NCBI GenBank assembly: GCA_015657635.1
Contig: JACDQM010000030.1
Span: 1-64,000 of the forward strand
DNA: 64,000 nt
From: Roseateles sp.
GTDB taxonomy: Bacteria > Pseudomonadota > Gammaproteobacteria > Burkholderiales > Burkholderiaceae_C
Reading direction: 5' to 3'
Shown here: positions 1 through 8,533 of the stretch, in pieces
How the letters are laid out: each line of letters begins with the position of its first letter
How positions within the stretch are numbered: position 1 is the first letter of the stretch
Position numbers and translations under genes: made by a program
Notes under the pieces: generated by a model
The model's input: only the letters and a program-made list of their open reading frames with translations
What the model was told of the DNA's origin: nothing
Databases searched by the model: none

Positions 1-992
1 GCTGCTACGGCGTGGCTGTGCCCACCGAGTACGACGGCGCGGGCCTGGACTATCTGGCACTGGCCGTGATCCTGGAAGAGATCGCCGCCGGCGACGGCGC
101 CACCTCCACCGTGGTCAGCGTCAACAACTGCCCGGTCTGCTCGATCCTGATGGCCTTCGGCAACGAGGACCAGAAGCAGCGCTTCCTGAAGCCGCTGGCA
201 CGCGGCGACATGCTGGGCGCCTTCTGCCTGACCGAGCCGCATGTGGGCTCGGAGGCCGGCGGGCTGAAGACCACGGCTGTGCGTGACGGCGATGACTATG
301 TGATCAACGGCGTCAAGCAGTTCATCACCAGCGGCAAGAACGGCGATGTGGCCATCGTGATGGCCGTCACCGACAAGGCCGCCGGCAAGAAGGGCATCAG
401 CGCCTTCCTGGTGCCCACCAACACGCCCGGCTATGTGGTCGCCCGCATCGAAGACAAGATGGGCCAGCATGCCAGCGACACCGCGCAGATCAATTTCGAG
501 AACTGCCGCGTGCCGGCCGCCAACCGCCTGGGCGACGAAGGCCAGGGCCTGAAGATTGCGCTCTCGGGCCTGGAGGGCGGCCGCATCGGCATCGCCAGCC
601 AAAGCGTGGGCATGGCGCGCGCGGCTTTCGAGGCGGCGCTGCGCTACAGCAAGGACCGCAGCAGCTTCGGCCAGCCGATCTTTCAGCACCAGGCCATCCA
701 GTTCAAGCTGGCCGACATGGCCACCCAGATCGAGGCCGCGCGCCAGCTGATCTGGCACGCCGCCGCGCTGAAGGATGCCGGCCAGCCCTGCCTGAAGGAA
801 GCGGCCATGGCCAAGCTGTTCGCCAGCGAGATGGCTGAAAAGGTCTGCTCCGACGCGATCCAGATCCACGGCGGCTACGGCTATGTGTCGGATTTCCCGG
901 TCGAGCGCATTTACCGCGATGTGCGCGTCTGCCAGATCTACGAGGGCACGTCGGAAGTGCAGAAGATCCTGATCGGCCGCGCGCTGGGCTGA
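1..992 (+). CDS. Acyl-CoA dehydrogenase, 3' part (cut by window edge)
   Basis: FAD-dependent oxidation of an acyl-CoA to the 2-enoyl-CoA, passing electrons to ETF; cytoplasmic. The frame is open to the first base (codons begin at base 3), so the real start lies to the left; the GTG at 12 is internal. About 330 of the usual 380 residues are present. Visible family signatures are the central-domain segment [13 protein letters not shown], the C-terminal segment IHGGYGY, and YEGTSEVQ, whose Glu is the catalytic base of short/medium-chain enzymes. The C-terminus is complete. The stop overlaps the next ATG by one base, so the two genes are probably co-translated. Substrate chain length cannot be told from the sequence. 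Confidence 0.93.
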   Translation, partial: CYGVAVPTEYDGAGLDYLALAVILEEIAAGDGATSTVVSVNNCPVCSILMAFGNEDQKQRFLKPLARGDMLGAFCLTEPHVGSEAGGLKTTAVRDGDDYVINGVKQFITSGKNGDVAIVMAVTDKAAGKKGISAFLVPTNTPGYVVARIEDKMGQHASDTAQINFENCRVPAANRLGDEGQGLKIALSGLEGGRIGIASQSVGMARAAFEAALRYSKDRSSFGQPIFQHQAIQFKLADMATQIEAARQLIWHAAALKDAGQPCLKEAAMAKLFASEMAEKVCSDAIQIHGGYGYVSDFPVERIYRDVRVCQIYEGTSEVQKILIGRALG

Positions 993-2143
993 TGGTCATG
1001 CCGGCGCAGGCCTTCGATGTGGTGATCGTCGGCGCCGGTATTGCCGGTGCTTCGCTGGCCTGGCGCCTGGCCGGGCAGCGCTCGGTGCTGCTGCTGGAAG
1101 CCGAGGAACAGCCGGGTTATCACAGCACCGGCCGCAGCGCCGCGATGTTCATGGAGAGCTACGGCCCGCCGCAGGCGCGGGCGCTGACGCGCGCCAGCCG
1201 AGCCTTCTATCAGAGCCCGCCGCCCGGCTTTGCCGAGTCGGCGCTGATGAGCCCGCGCGGCTGCCTTTATGTGGCCTGGCAAGGCCAGCAAGCCGAACTG
1301 GATGCGACCGCGGCCGAGTTGCGCGCCACCGGCACGACCGTGCAGTATCTTGACGCCGGCGCCACCCTGGCCCTGGTGCCGCAGCTGCAGCCCGACGGTC
1401 TGCTGGGCGCGTTCCACGAAGCCGATGCGATGGACCTCGACGTGCATGCCTTGCACCAGGGTTTCTTGAGTGGTGCCAAGCGACAAGGCGCCGTGCTCTG
1501 GACCGCAGCCCGGCTGCAGCAGGCGCAGCGCGAAGCAGGGCGCTGGCTGCTGCGCATGGCCGATGGCCGCAGCGCCAGCTGCCGCACGCTGGTCAACGCC
1601 GCTGGCGCCTGGGCTGATGGGGTGGCCACTCTCGCCGGCGCGCCAGCCCTGGGCCTGCAGCCCAAGCGCCGCAGCGCCTTCACCTTCGACGCGCCAGCGG
1701 GCCTGGATCTGCAGCGCTGCCCTTTGGTGGGCGCGATCGACAACAGCTGGTACTTCAAGCCCGATGCGGGCCAGATGCTGGGCTCACCGGCCAATGCCGA
1801 TCCGGTCGAGCCGCAGGACGTGCAGCCCGAGGAGCTGGACATCGCCACCGGCATCTACAACATCGAGTCAGCCACCACGCTGCAGATCCGCCGCCCGCGC
1901 CACAGCTGGGCAGGCTTGCGCAGCTTTGTGCCGGATGGCGAATTGGTGATCGGCGCCGATCCGGCCTGCGAAGGTCTGTTCTGGCTGGCCGGCCAGGGCG
2001 GCTATGGCATCCAGAGCGCGGCGGGTGCTTCGGACCTGGCGGCGGCCTTGCTGCTGGGCCAGCCGCTCAGCGCGAACCTGCAGCGCGAGGGCGTCGATCC
2101 AGCTTTGATGAGCCCGCAGCGCCTGCGGCACTGCGGGCCCTGA
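992..2143 (+). CDS. dauA: FAD-dependent D-amino-acid dehydrogenase, DauA-like (D-arginine dehydrogenase)
   Basis: Predicted to oxidise a D-amino acid to the 2-oxo acid plus ammonia using FAD, probably feeding the respiratory chain. The N-terminal Rossmann motif GAGIAG sits at residues 14-19. YHSTGRSAA follows near 43-51, and LGLQPKRRSAF, SPANADPVEPQDVQPE and GQGGYGIQ come later. These blocks match, from memory, Pseudomonas aeruginosa D-arginine dehydrogenase DauA closely, including the active-site His in YHSTGRSA. Length (383 aa) fits that enzyme. The DAO-family assignment is firm; arginine as the preferred substrate is inferred from similarity only. Further right in the window other D-amino-acid enzymes occur (54-57 kb), so D-amino-acid use is a recurring theme. 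Confidence 0.8.
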   Translation: MVMPAQAFDVVIVGAGIAGASLAWRLAGQRSVLLLEAEEQPGYHSTGRSAAMFMESYGPPQARALTRASRAFYQSPPPGFAESALMSPRGCLYVAWQGQQAELDATAAELRATGTTVQYLDAGATLALVPQLQPDGLLGAFHEADAMDLDVHALHQGFLSGAKRQGAVLWTAARLQQAQREAGRWLLRMADGRSASCRTLVNAAGAWADGVATLAGAPALGLQPKRRSAFTFDAPAGLDLQRCPLVGAIDNSWYFKPDAGQMLGSPANADPVEPQDVQPEELDIATGIYNIESATTLQIRRPRHSWAGLRSFVPDGELVIGADPACEGLFWLAGQGGYGIQSAAGASDLAAALLLGQPLSANLQREGVDPALMSPQRLRHCGP

Positions 2144-2155
2144 GCGCCAGATCGC

Positions 2156-3604
2156 TCAGTTGCAGGCCGGGTACTTGGCCTGGTGCGCGGCACGCACGGC
2201 TGGCGGGGTGTAGTCCTCCAGGCTGGGCGTGTTGTTGGTGAAGCTGCAGCCGTAGCGGCCATCGGCTACCGTGGCCGGCGTCAGCACATCATCGCCGGCC
2301 GGCTTGGCGCCGCCGCCTTCCCACTGCACCATGGCGTTGAAGGCCGAAGCCGCTTCGGCCGCGGTGAAGGCGCAGTGGCCTACATCGCGGATGGCGCGCT
2401 GCACCAGCCATTTGTCATTGCCCTTGGCGGTGGCGCGCTGCCGGTAGACCTGCTCCATGTGGAAGGGCACAAACAGGTCGCCCAGCGTGTGGATGGTGAC
2501 CACCGGCACGTTGAATTCGCCATTGACCTGCGGAATCCAGCGCAGCCCGTCGCGGCGCAGCCGGTTGGCATCGGCCACCGGGCTGATCTTCAGCAGGCCG
2601 GCGTTGAAGCTCTGCTCGGCGGCGCTGAGCGTGCCGCTGGTGGTCTCGAAGCGGTAGGTGATGCCGGTGGTGTCCAGCACATTGGCGTTCAGGATGCCGT
2701 TGATCGTGCCATCGCCACCCAGCGAGGCCCAGACATTGCCCTGGTTGGCCGGATCGGCCCAGCCTTCGGCATAGAAGGGGCGCGGGCCGCCGGTCATGTT
2801 CATCACGATGGCCTTGAGCTTGTCGCCCTGGGCGTTGCTCTGGGTCGGGAAGCGGCTCCACAGCGCGGCCTGGATCACCGGCGCCTTGGCGGCCCAGTCA
2901 TTGACCGGGAAGCTGGTGGCGCCGACGCCAGCCAGCTGCATGGCCGCCAGCTGGTAGCCGCCGAAGTAGTTGAACAGCGCGTTGTCGCCCACCACGCCGC
3001 ACATCGGCACGGCGCCGTTGTAGCTCACCTTGTTGACGGCGTTCTCCAACGCCTCCTTCTCGATGGCGGCGGCTGCAATGTGGCCACCCATCGAGATCCC
3101 GGTGATGAAGATCTTGCTCGGCGCGGCCAGCGTGCGGCCCTTGTCGGCAGCGATCTTGTTGAAGGCCAGCGCCAGCGCATTGGTGTCTTCAACGCCGGCG
3201 CGCACGTCGTAGTAGTTCTTGCTGTAGCTGGACGCGGCCCAGGCGTAGCCGTTCTCCACCAGGTGGCGGCGCATGATGGGGTTGCCGACGCTGAGGTTTT
3301 CGCCGGTGCCGGCATAGCCATGCGCCCACATCACCAGCCGGCCGTTCCAGTTCTTGGGCACCTCGATGCGGTAGGCCGAGCCATTGAGCACGCCGACCCA
3401 GCGGTCGGTCTCAACCGTGCTGCCGGGCAGGGCCGCAAAGCTGGTCTCGATCACGGGCTTGAAAACGCGGCTGTCCTGCGGGCGGGTCGGCTCGGGTTCC
3501 GGATCGGAACCGCCGCAGGCGCTCAGTATCGCCGTTATGGCCAGAAGCCCCAGGCCGATGCGGCGGGCGCCGCCGACCTCTTGAGGAGCGTGTTGCTTGT
3601 TCAC
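2156..3604 (-). CDS. Secreted lipoprotein alpha/beta hydrolase
   Basis: A 482-residue serine hydrolase predicted to be lipid-anchored in the envelope. The N-terminus has a short hydrophobic stretch ending in the lipobox ILSAC (acylated Cys near residue 30), then a Pro/Glu linker. The nucleophile elbow is GISMGG, the acid is probably in TLGDLFVPF and the His in VGHCAF, in the right order for the fold. HGYAGTG is a plausible oxyanion strand. The start is GTG: GGAG at 3611-3614 (minus strand) lies 6 bases upstream, and no better ATG exists. It is convergent with the dauA-like gene (12-bp gap). The substrate is unknown; esterase, depolymerase or tannase-like roles are possible. Confidence 0.8.
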   Translation of the reverse strand: MNKQHAPQEVGGARRIGLGLLAITAILSACGGSDPEPEPTRPQDSRVFKPVIETSFAALPGSTVETDRWVGVLNGSAYRIEVPKNWNGRLVMWAHGYAGTGENLSVGNPIMRRHLVENGYAWAASSYSKNYYDVRAGVEDTNALALAFNKIAADKGRTLAAPSKIFITGISMGGHIAAAAIEKEALENAVNKVSYNGAVPMCGVVGDNALFNYFGGYQLAAMQLAGVGATSFPVNDWAAKAPVIQAALWSRFPTQSNAQGDKLKAIVMNMTGGPRPFYAEGWADPANQGNVWASLGGDGTINGILNANVLDTTGITYRFETTSGTLSAAEQSFNAGLLKISPVADANRLRRDGLRWIPQVNGEFNVPVVTIHTLGDLFVPFHMEQVYRQRATAKGNDKWLVQRAIRDVGHCAFTAAEAASAFNAMVQWEGGGAKPAGDDVLTPATVADGRYGCSFTNNTPSLEDYTPPAVRAAHQAKYPACN

Positions 3605-3719
3605 CGTTGTCTCCAGTGCATTGTTGTGTGTGCGCCAATATGGGCGCGCTGCGACCGTAGCGCCGCGAGGCGGGCGCGGTCTGTCCGGCAGGCGACAACT
3701 TGCGGCCGGCGGCTTTGCT

Positions 3720-4357
3720 TCAGCGCGGCGGCTGGCGCGGCGGCAGGTAGCGCCGGTCCGAGTAGGTGGCCAGCCATTCGGGCCGAAAGGCCACGAAGAC
3801 GGCGCACAGCATGCCGGTCAGCACCGCATCGCCCCAGGCGATCAGCCAGCGGCCCACCATCAGCAGGCCCAGATCGCCGCCGGCGGGCAGCGGCTGCCAC
3901 AGCAGTTGCGCCCAGCCGGCCAAGCTCATCGCCAGCAAGGTGCCGAAGAAGCCGCGGGCCAGGATGTAGACCATCAGGTGATGCGGCAGCAGCGCGCGCG
4001 TCGCCAGACCCAGCAACAGCGCCAGCGTGCCGGGCAGCACGCCGTTCCAGGCCAGCAGCTCGACCGCGCGCGGCCACGGCAGATCGGCCAGCCAGGCACC
4101 GCCGGCAGCGATCGGCAGCAGGCTCAGCATCGCCAGGGCCAGCCGAACATCAGCACCAGCAGGCTGGCGCCCGACAGCTGCAGCAGCAGGCCGCCGGGCA
4201 GGGCGCGTTGCGCGCTCCACGCCAGCGGCAGCAGCACCAGGGCCGCCAGCCAGGGCGAGCGCAGCGCCGGCGCACGCAGCATCTGCCAGGGGCGCAGCGC
4301 CAGCGCTAGCACGCTGGCAGCGGCGATCATCAGCAGTTCAAGGAGAGGCGTGTTCAT
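3720..4357 (-). pseudogene. CbiM-like energy-coupling-factor permease, frameshifted
   Basis: Two overlapping reading frames together make one polytopic membrane protein of about 210 residues. The N-terminal frame starts MNTPLLELLM (ATG at 4357) and runs to LVLMFGWP; the protein continues in another frame as LAMLSLLPIAAGG and ends RYLPPRQPPR. One base is missing near 4138, in the run of C/G coding for GWP-LA. The arrangement of helices and segments such as LPHHLMVYILARGF resemble the CbiM-type permease family (PF01891), which imports cobalt or nickel. No partner ATPase or substrate-binding gene is nearby. Both halves are otherwise well conserved in character, so the break may be a sequencing error rather than real decay. 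Confidence 0.6.
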
Positions 4358-4494
4358 CAGCGAGGCAGGCAGAGGCGCATCTTGCCCGCTGCGGCGCGGT
4401 AGGGGCTTGCTCGACATCAATGCTGGCGTGGCGGCCTGCTTGAGGGTTTCACAGGGCTGGCATCGCGGCGCGGCTGGGCTAGGCTTGGCACACC

Positions 4495-5115
4495 ATGAAT
4501 CTGCGTGCCGCCATCCATTTCTATTTCGACTTCTCGTCGCCCTATTCCTATATCGCCTCCGAGTGGGTGGAAGCCGTGGCGGCCCGTCATGGCCGACGCG
4601 TGCAATGGCATGCGATGCTGCTGGGCGCCACCTTCCAGGCCGCCGAGCTGAAGCCGCCGATGAGCTACCCGATCAAGCGCGACTATGTGCTGCGCGACTT
4701 CGAACGCTCGGCCCGTTTCGCCGGTCTGCCCTACAAGCAGCCTGAGCGTTTCCCCATCGCCACGCAGAACGCCGCGCGCGTGTTCTGGTGGCTGGACGCG
4801 CAGGACCCGGCACGCGCCGTGGCCTGGGCCCATGCCGGGCTGCGCGCCTATTTCACGCGCGGCGTGCAACTGGACGATCCGGCGCAACTCAAGGCCCTGG
4901 CGGCCGAGAGCGGCATCGATGCCGAGGCCGCCGAAGCGGCCTGGCAGGACCCGCAGTGGAAGGAAAGGCTGAAGGCCGTCAACGAGCAGGCCATCGCCAG
5001 CGGTGTGTTCGGCGCGCCTTTCTTCATCGTCGACGGCGAGCCCTTCTGGGGCAACGACCGGCAGGCGCAGATCGAGCAGTGGCTCAGCGCGGGGCCGTTC
5101 AAGGGCATGCTCTGA
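4495..5115 (+). CDS. DsbA-family 2-hydroxychromene-2-carboxylate isomerase-like protein
   Basis: A 206-residue thioredoxin-fold protein of the GST-kappa/HCCA isomerase group. It begins HFYFDFSSPYSYIAS, where the Ser of FSSPYSY takes the place of the thioredoxin Cys and contacts glutathione. It ends with the cis-Pro segment GVFGAPFFIVDGEPFWGNDR, both typical of 2-hydroxychromene-2-carboxylate isomerases. In the family this enzyme performs a glutathione-dependent cis-trans isomerisation in naphthalene-type aromatic degradation. No aromatic-degradation genes accompany it here, so the physiological substrate may differ. It is divergent from the CbiM-like gene and convergent with the GGDEF gene. 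Confidence 0.85.
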   Translation: MNLRAAIHFYFDFSSPYSYIASEWVEAVAARHGRRVQWHAMLLGATFQAAELKPPMSYPIKRDYVLRDFERSARFAGLPYKQPERFPIATQNAARVFWWLDAQDPARAVAWAHAGLRAYFTRGVQLDDPAQLKALAAESGIDAEAAEAAWQDPQWKERLKAVNEQAIASGVFGAPFFIVDGEPFWGNDRQAQIEQWLSAGPFKGML

Positions 5116-5140
5116 ACGTAGGCAGTGCGCGAGCGGCCAG

Positions 5141-6490
5141 CTACCCAGGCCGTCGCGCCGCGCAGTGCTGGTCTTGCGGCAGCAGGGGTTCGCGCTGCTG
5201 CCAGGCGCGCATCAGGAGCTCGGACGCTGATTCGCCGGGTTGGCGCAGCGCCAGGCAATCGCTCAAGGGCAGGCCCAGACCTGCCATGGCGCTGCGCATG
5301 CGACGTGCCGCTTGCTGCGCGCCTCCACTGTCGGTGCGCGGCATCACCACCGTGAGGGCACTGGCGCGTATGCGTGCCGTCCAGTCCACCAGGCGGGCCT
5401 GTTGCGCGATGGCGCGGGCCAGGCGAGTCAAGGCCTGATCGCCTTCGCCATGCCCCAGCCTATCGTTGAGGGCGCCCAGGCCGCGTAGGTCCACCAACCA
5501 GAGCGCCAGCGGCCAGCCTTCGCGCTCGGCGGCTTGGATTTCGCGGGCGAGGCGGGCGTCGCAATAGGCACGATTGGGCATCTGGCTGATCGGGTCGTCT
5601 GAGCTTCAGCCCGCTGCGGCGCCGGATGGGGCGGGCAGCCATCACCATCCTGCCGCCGCCCTGACGCCTGGCCTGCTGAAGCGCGGCGTCGGCCTCGGCC
5701 AGCAGTTCTGCAAAGCCGCCGGCACCGCCCAGCCAGGCCAGACCGGCACTGGCGCCGGGCGCCTCAGCGTTGGTGATGCCGGCTTCAGCCAGCGCATGAG
5801 GCCGGCATGATCGGGGGAGGACAGGGGCTCGCTCGTAAACAGGGTCAGCAGCCGTTGCGCGTCACGCAGCAGGCTGTCGGTGTCGTAGCGCTGCAGCAGC
5901 AGCGCAAACGAGTCTCCGCTCCAGCGTCCGAGCACATCCTGCGGACCAAGTGCGTTGCGGCAGCGCTGGGCCAGTTCGGCCAGAGCCCGGTCGCCGACGG
6001 CGTGGCCGTGCTGCTCATTGAAACTGCGGAAGCCGTCCAGGTCGACCAGCATCAGCGCATTGACCTCGTTCTCCGGCTGCGCCAGGCGCTGCTGCAACTG
6101 GCGGGTCCAGCCGGCGCGGCTCAGGCAGCCGGTCAGCGGGTCCAGCGGGGCAGCCTCGGCCCACTGCGCCGGCTTGGGCTGGCGATGCAGCAGCCGACGC
6201 AGGCGTTCGTAGATCAGCAGCGCACTGGCCGGTTCGCGCACCAGCTCCGCATGGGCTGGCAGCATGCCCAGCCACTGCGCCTCCTGCTCGGCACTGTCCA
6301 CCAGCAGCAGGCATGGTCCGGGCGGAAGCTCCGCGACAGTGCGTGGAGTCAAAGGCAGGATGCTGGCCTCGACGGGCTCTTGGCCGGGGCCGAGCACCAA
6401 GTCCAGACCGAAGTGGCGCAGCAGCTGCACGCGCGGGTCGCGCGGGTCGCCCCGCCATGCCACCTGTTGCCGCTGATCGGGTGCGCTCAT
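5141..6490 (-). pseudogene. Double degenerate GGDEF-domain protein, frameshifted
   Basis: A roughly 450-residue c-di-GMP-type signalling protein read in three frame segments. After an N-terminal region of about 115 residues comes a GGDEF domain (DPLTGCLSRAGW, LVDLDGFRSFNEQHGHAVGD). Its active-site loop reads GRWSGDSF, so GGDEF has become SGDSF and cyclase activity is doubtful. It closes with LAEADAALQQARRQGGG in a second frame. A second GGDEF-like domain starts DDPISQMPNRAYCDARL and has RIRASALTVVMP where the loop should be, so it is also degenerate. Frame changes fall near 5793 and 5600 and cancel out. The gene begins directly after the stop of the membrane sensor (TGAATG), implying translational coupling. 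It may be an intact gene with sequence errors. Confidence 0.65.
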
Positions 6491-8272
6491 TCAATGCTCC
6501 AGGGCGGCAGCAGGGCCGCTGGTCATGCCTGCTTCTTCCCAGCGTGCCGCGGCAATGGCCTGCAGGTCGAGCGCCACATGGGCGACCACTTCGCTGAGCA
6601 GCTCAACTTCCTCTGGACGGTAGGCCTCCCGGTCGGAGCGGGTGCCGAGCACCACGAGTCCGGCCAGCTGACCGCGACGCAGCATGGGCAAGGCCAGTGC
6701 GCCGACCACGTCACTGCCGGACTGAGCATGCTCATTGCCTTCCAGCCAGCGCGGCTTGGCTTGACTGCGCATTCTGACCAGCAGGGTGTCGTCACCCTCG
6801 AGGAGATGCGGCGCACGCGGGATGCTGTTGAATACCTGCGCGAAGTCGCCGCCGGCCAGGCGCAGATAGATCACGTTGCCGGCGTGCTCGCTGAAGCGTT
6901 CCAGCTCCTCATGAAAGCGGCGCAGCAACTGCTCCTGCCCGGAAATATGCTGGGCTTCGTGCATGAACTGGCGCATCTGCTGTGCCTGGTGCAGCCTGCG
7001 GCGGAACACCAGGTGCTGCACGCTGTGGTCCAGCCAGTGGAAGGTGAAGTGCCCGCTCAGGTAGACGGCGACAGCCAGTGCCGCTTCCACGAGCTTGCGT
7101 TCCATGCCATTGCCCAGCAGAGACAGCAGCGCGGTGAGTGGCGCTTGCAACAGGAACTTCAGCAGCAGCACGACGACGGTGACGAGCAGCAGCGCAACGC
7201 CGTAGACCAGCGCGCGGTCGCGGGCCAGGTAGAGGTCGAACACGCGGTGCCGCAAGACGGCATAGCCCAGCCCCAGGTAGGACAGCAGGTAGCCTGCGAA
7301 CAGCAGCAGCAGCGGCCAGCCTAGCGGGCCAGCCTCGAAGCCCGGAAGTCGATCGCCTGCAGCGAGCAAAAGGCTGATCGGCGCCACGCCCAGCATGAAG
7401 GCTGCGATCAGGAAGCGGGTTCGTGAGCGTGCGCGGCCGCTGCTGCGCGAATAGGCCATGAAGAGGGCCACGAGCGTCAAGCCCTGGGCCATTCCCATCG
7501 AGGCTGGCAGCAGCCAGCCCAGCATGGGCCAGGGGCGGCCGGAGAAATACAGCAGCAGCCAGGCGATGCTGGCCAGCGTGAGGAGTCGCATCGGCCAGAG
7601 CAGTTGCTGAAGATAGCTCCGGAGTGGATGGCCAAATTCCTCCGCGTACCGCACTGCAAAGCACAGGATCTGATATACGGCGAAAGGAATGGCGATGAAG
7701 GACAGTGTCTTGACGACTGCCGGGGCAAGTGCCTGCCCGAAGGTGAAGTTCAAGAAGGGCGAAACGGCAAAGCCGAGGAAAGCCCAGGCCAGATGGCGCG
7801 TTGCTGGCTGTAGCGGACGCTGGCGGGCCAGCAGCAGGGCCAGCACCATGGCAGGCAGGGCCTGCAGCAGGCGGCAGATGTAGTCGAAGCGCTCATTCGC
7901 CGTGAACGGACGCGCCTCGGCGCGCAGCGTCAGCCGGTGATCCGGTTCGCCGCTGCGTTGTCGCATCACCTGCATCTCGGCCCCTGGCTCGGGGACCAGC
8001 CAGCGATCCGCGACTCTGGCAAACAGCACCCGGTCACCAGGACGCAAGTCGCTGGCCAGATGCGGCTCGGGCAGGTGGACCTGCGCGGCGCTGCTCTGGC
8101 TGTCCAGGCGCGCGACACCCAGCGTATGCGTGGGGGCGAAGCCCCAGCTTGGCATCCGATTCCGCCACAAGGCGGGCACACCCACGCTGGCTTCGGCCAG
8201 AAGCAACACGAGCAGCGACATCCAGACCGCCATGTGCAGGCGCCGCCACGCTGTTTCGCCGAGAAGCTCCAT
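6491..8272 (-). CDS. Multipass membrane sensor with C-terminal GAF domain
   Basis: A signalling protein of about 593 residues with no kinase or cyclase module. One N-terminal membrane helix (WMSLLVLLLAEASVGV) precedes an extracytoplasmic part with PGDRVLF, reminiscent of a PDZ-like fold. About seven to eight further membrane helices follow (roughly residues 145-400), then a cytoplasmic helix with FRRRLHQAQQM and a GAF-like domain (VGALALPMLRRGQLAGLVVLG). The start was set at ATG 8272 (MELLGETAWRR), since the longer frame adds 26 residues of low-complexity character. It ends immediately before the ATG of the double-GGDEF protein, so it is likely the input partner of that protein. The ligand is unknown. 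Confidence 0.7.
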   Translation of the reverse strand: MELLGETAWRRLHMAVWMSLLVLLLAEASVGVPALWRNRMPSWGFAPTHTLGVARLDSQSSAAQVHLPEPHLASDLRPGDRVLFARVADRWLVPEPGAEMQVMRQRSGEPDHRLTLRAEARPFTANERFDYICRLLQALPAMVLALLLARQRPLQPATRHLAWAFLGFAVSPFLNFTFGQALAPAVVKTLSFIAIPFAVYQILCFAVRYAEEFGHPLRSYLQQLLWPMRLLTLASIAWLLLYFSGRPWPMLGWLLPASMGMAQGLTLVALFMAYSRSSGRARSRTRFLIAAFMLGVAPISLLLAAGDRLPGFEAGPLGWPLLLLFAGYLLSYLGLGYAVLRHRVFDLYLARDRALVYGVALLLVTVVVLLLKFLLQAPLTALLSLLGNGMERKLVEAALAVAVYLSGHFTFHWLDHSVQHLVFRRRLHQAQQMRQFMHEAQHISGQEQLLRRFHEELERFSEHAGNVIYLRLAGGDFAQVFNSIPRAPHLLEGDDTLLVRMRSQAKPRWLEGNEHAQSGSDVVGALALPMLRRGQLAGLVVLGTRSDREAYRPEEVELLSEVVAHVALDLQAIAAARWEEAGMTSGPAAALEH

Positions 8273-8470
8273 GCCAGCCTTTCCACCCCGAAGCGATGCA
8301 GCAGTCTGTCGACCGCATGACGCCCTTGCATGCGGGATAACCCTGGCCAACCAGCTACAGGCGACAAGGGAGCCGCTACCCTATCCGGCTCAAGCGCGCC
8401 GAGGCGACCGCCATCCACCATCCGTTCAGCTCGACTGGACTGCGCCTGCGAAACCAGGTGAGGCCTGCGC

Positions 8471-8488
8471 TTGTCATCAGCTTGTCAC
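8471..8488 (+). promoter_or_regulatory. Putative Pho box upstream of phoX
   Basis: Two 7-base direct repeats, TTGTCAT (8471-8477) and TTGTCAC (8482-8488), are separated by exactly 4 bases (CAGC). This is the architecture of the PhoB binding site, consensus CTGTCAT-N4-CTGTCAT, with one or two mismatches per repeat. It lies 45 bases before the chosen ATG of a PhoX-type phosphatase, a classic Pho-regulon member. Both the match and the downstream gene support phosphate-starvation control. Confidence 0.75.
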
Positions 8489-8533
8489 ACGGGGCAAGGA
8501 AGCTCGGCCACCCCATTCCACCAGCTTTCTGAC

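Noticed and set aside
2183-4309. 708-codon plus-strand open frame across the lipoprotein hydrolase and CbiM-like gene
   Set aside because: Antisense shadow of the minus-strand genes: Gly/Ala/His/Arg-rich, no domain, common in high-GC DNA.
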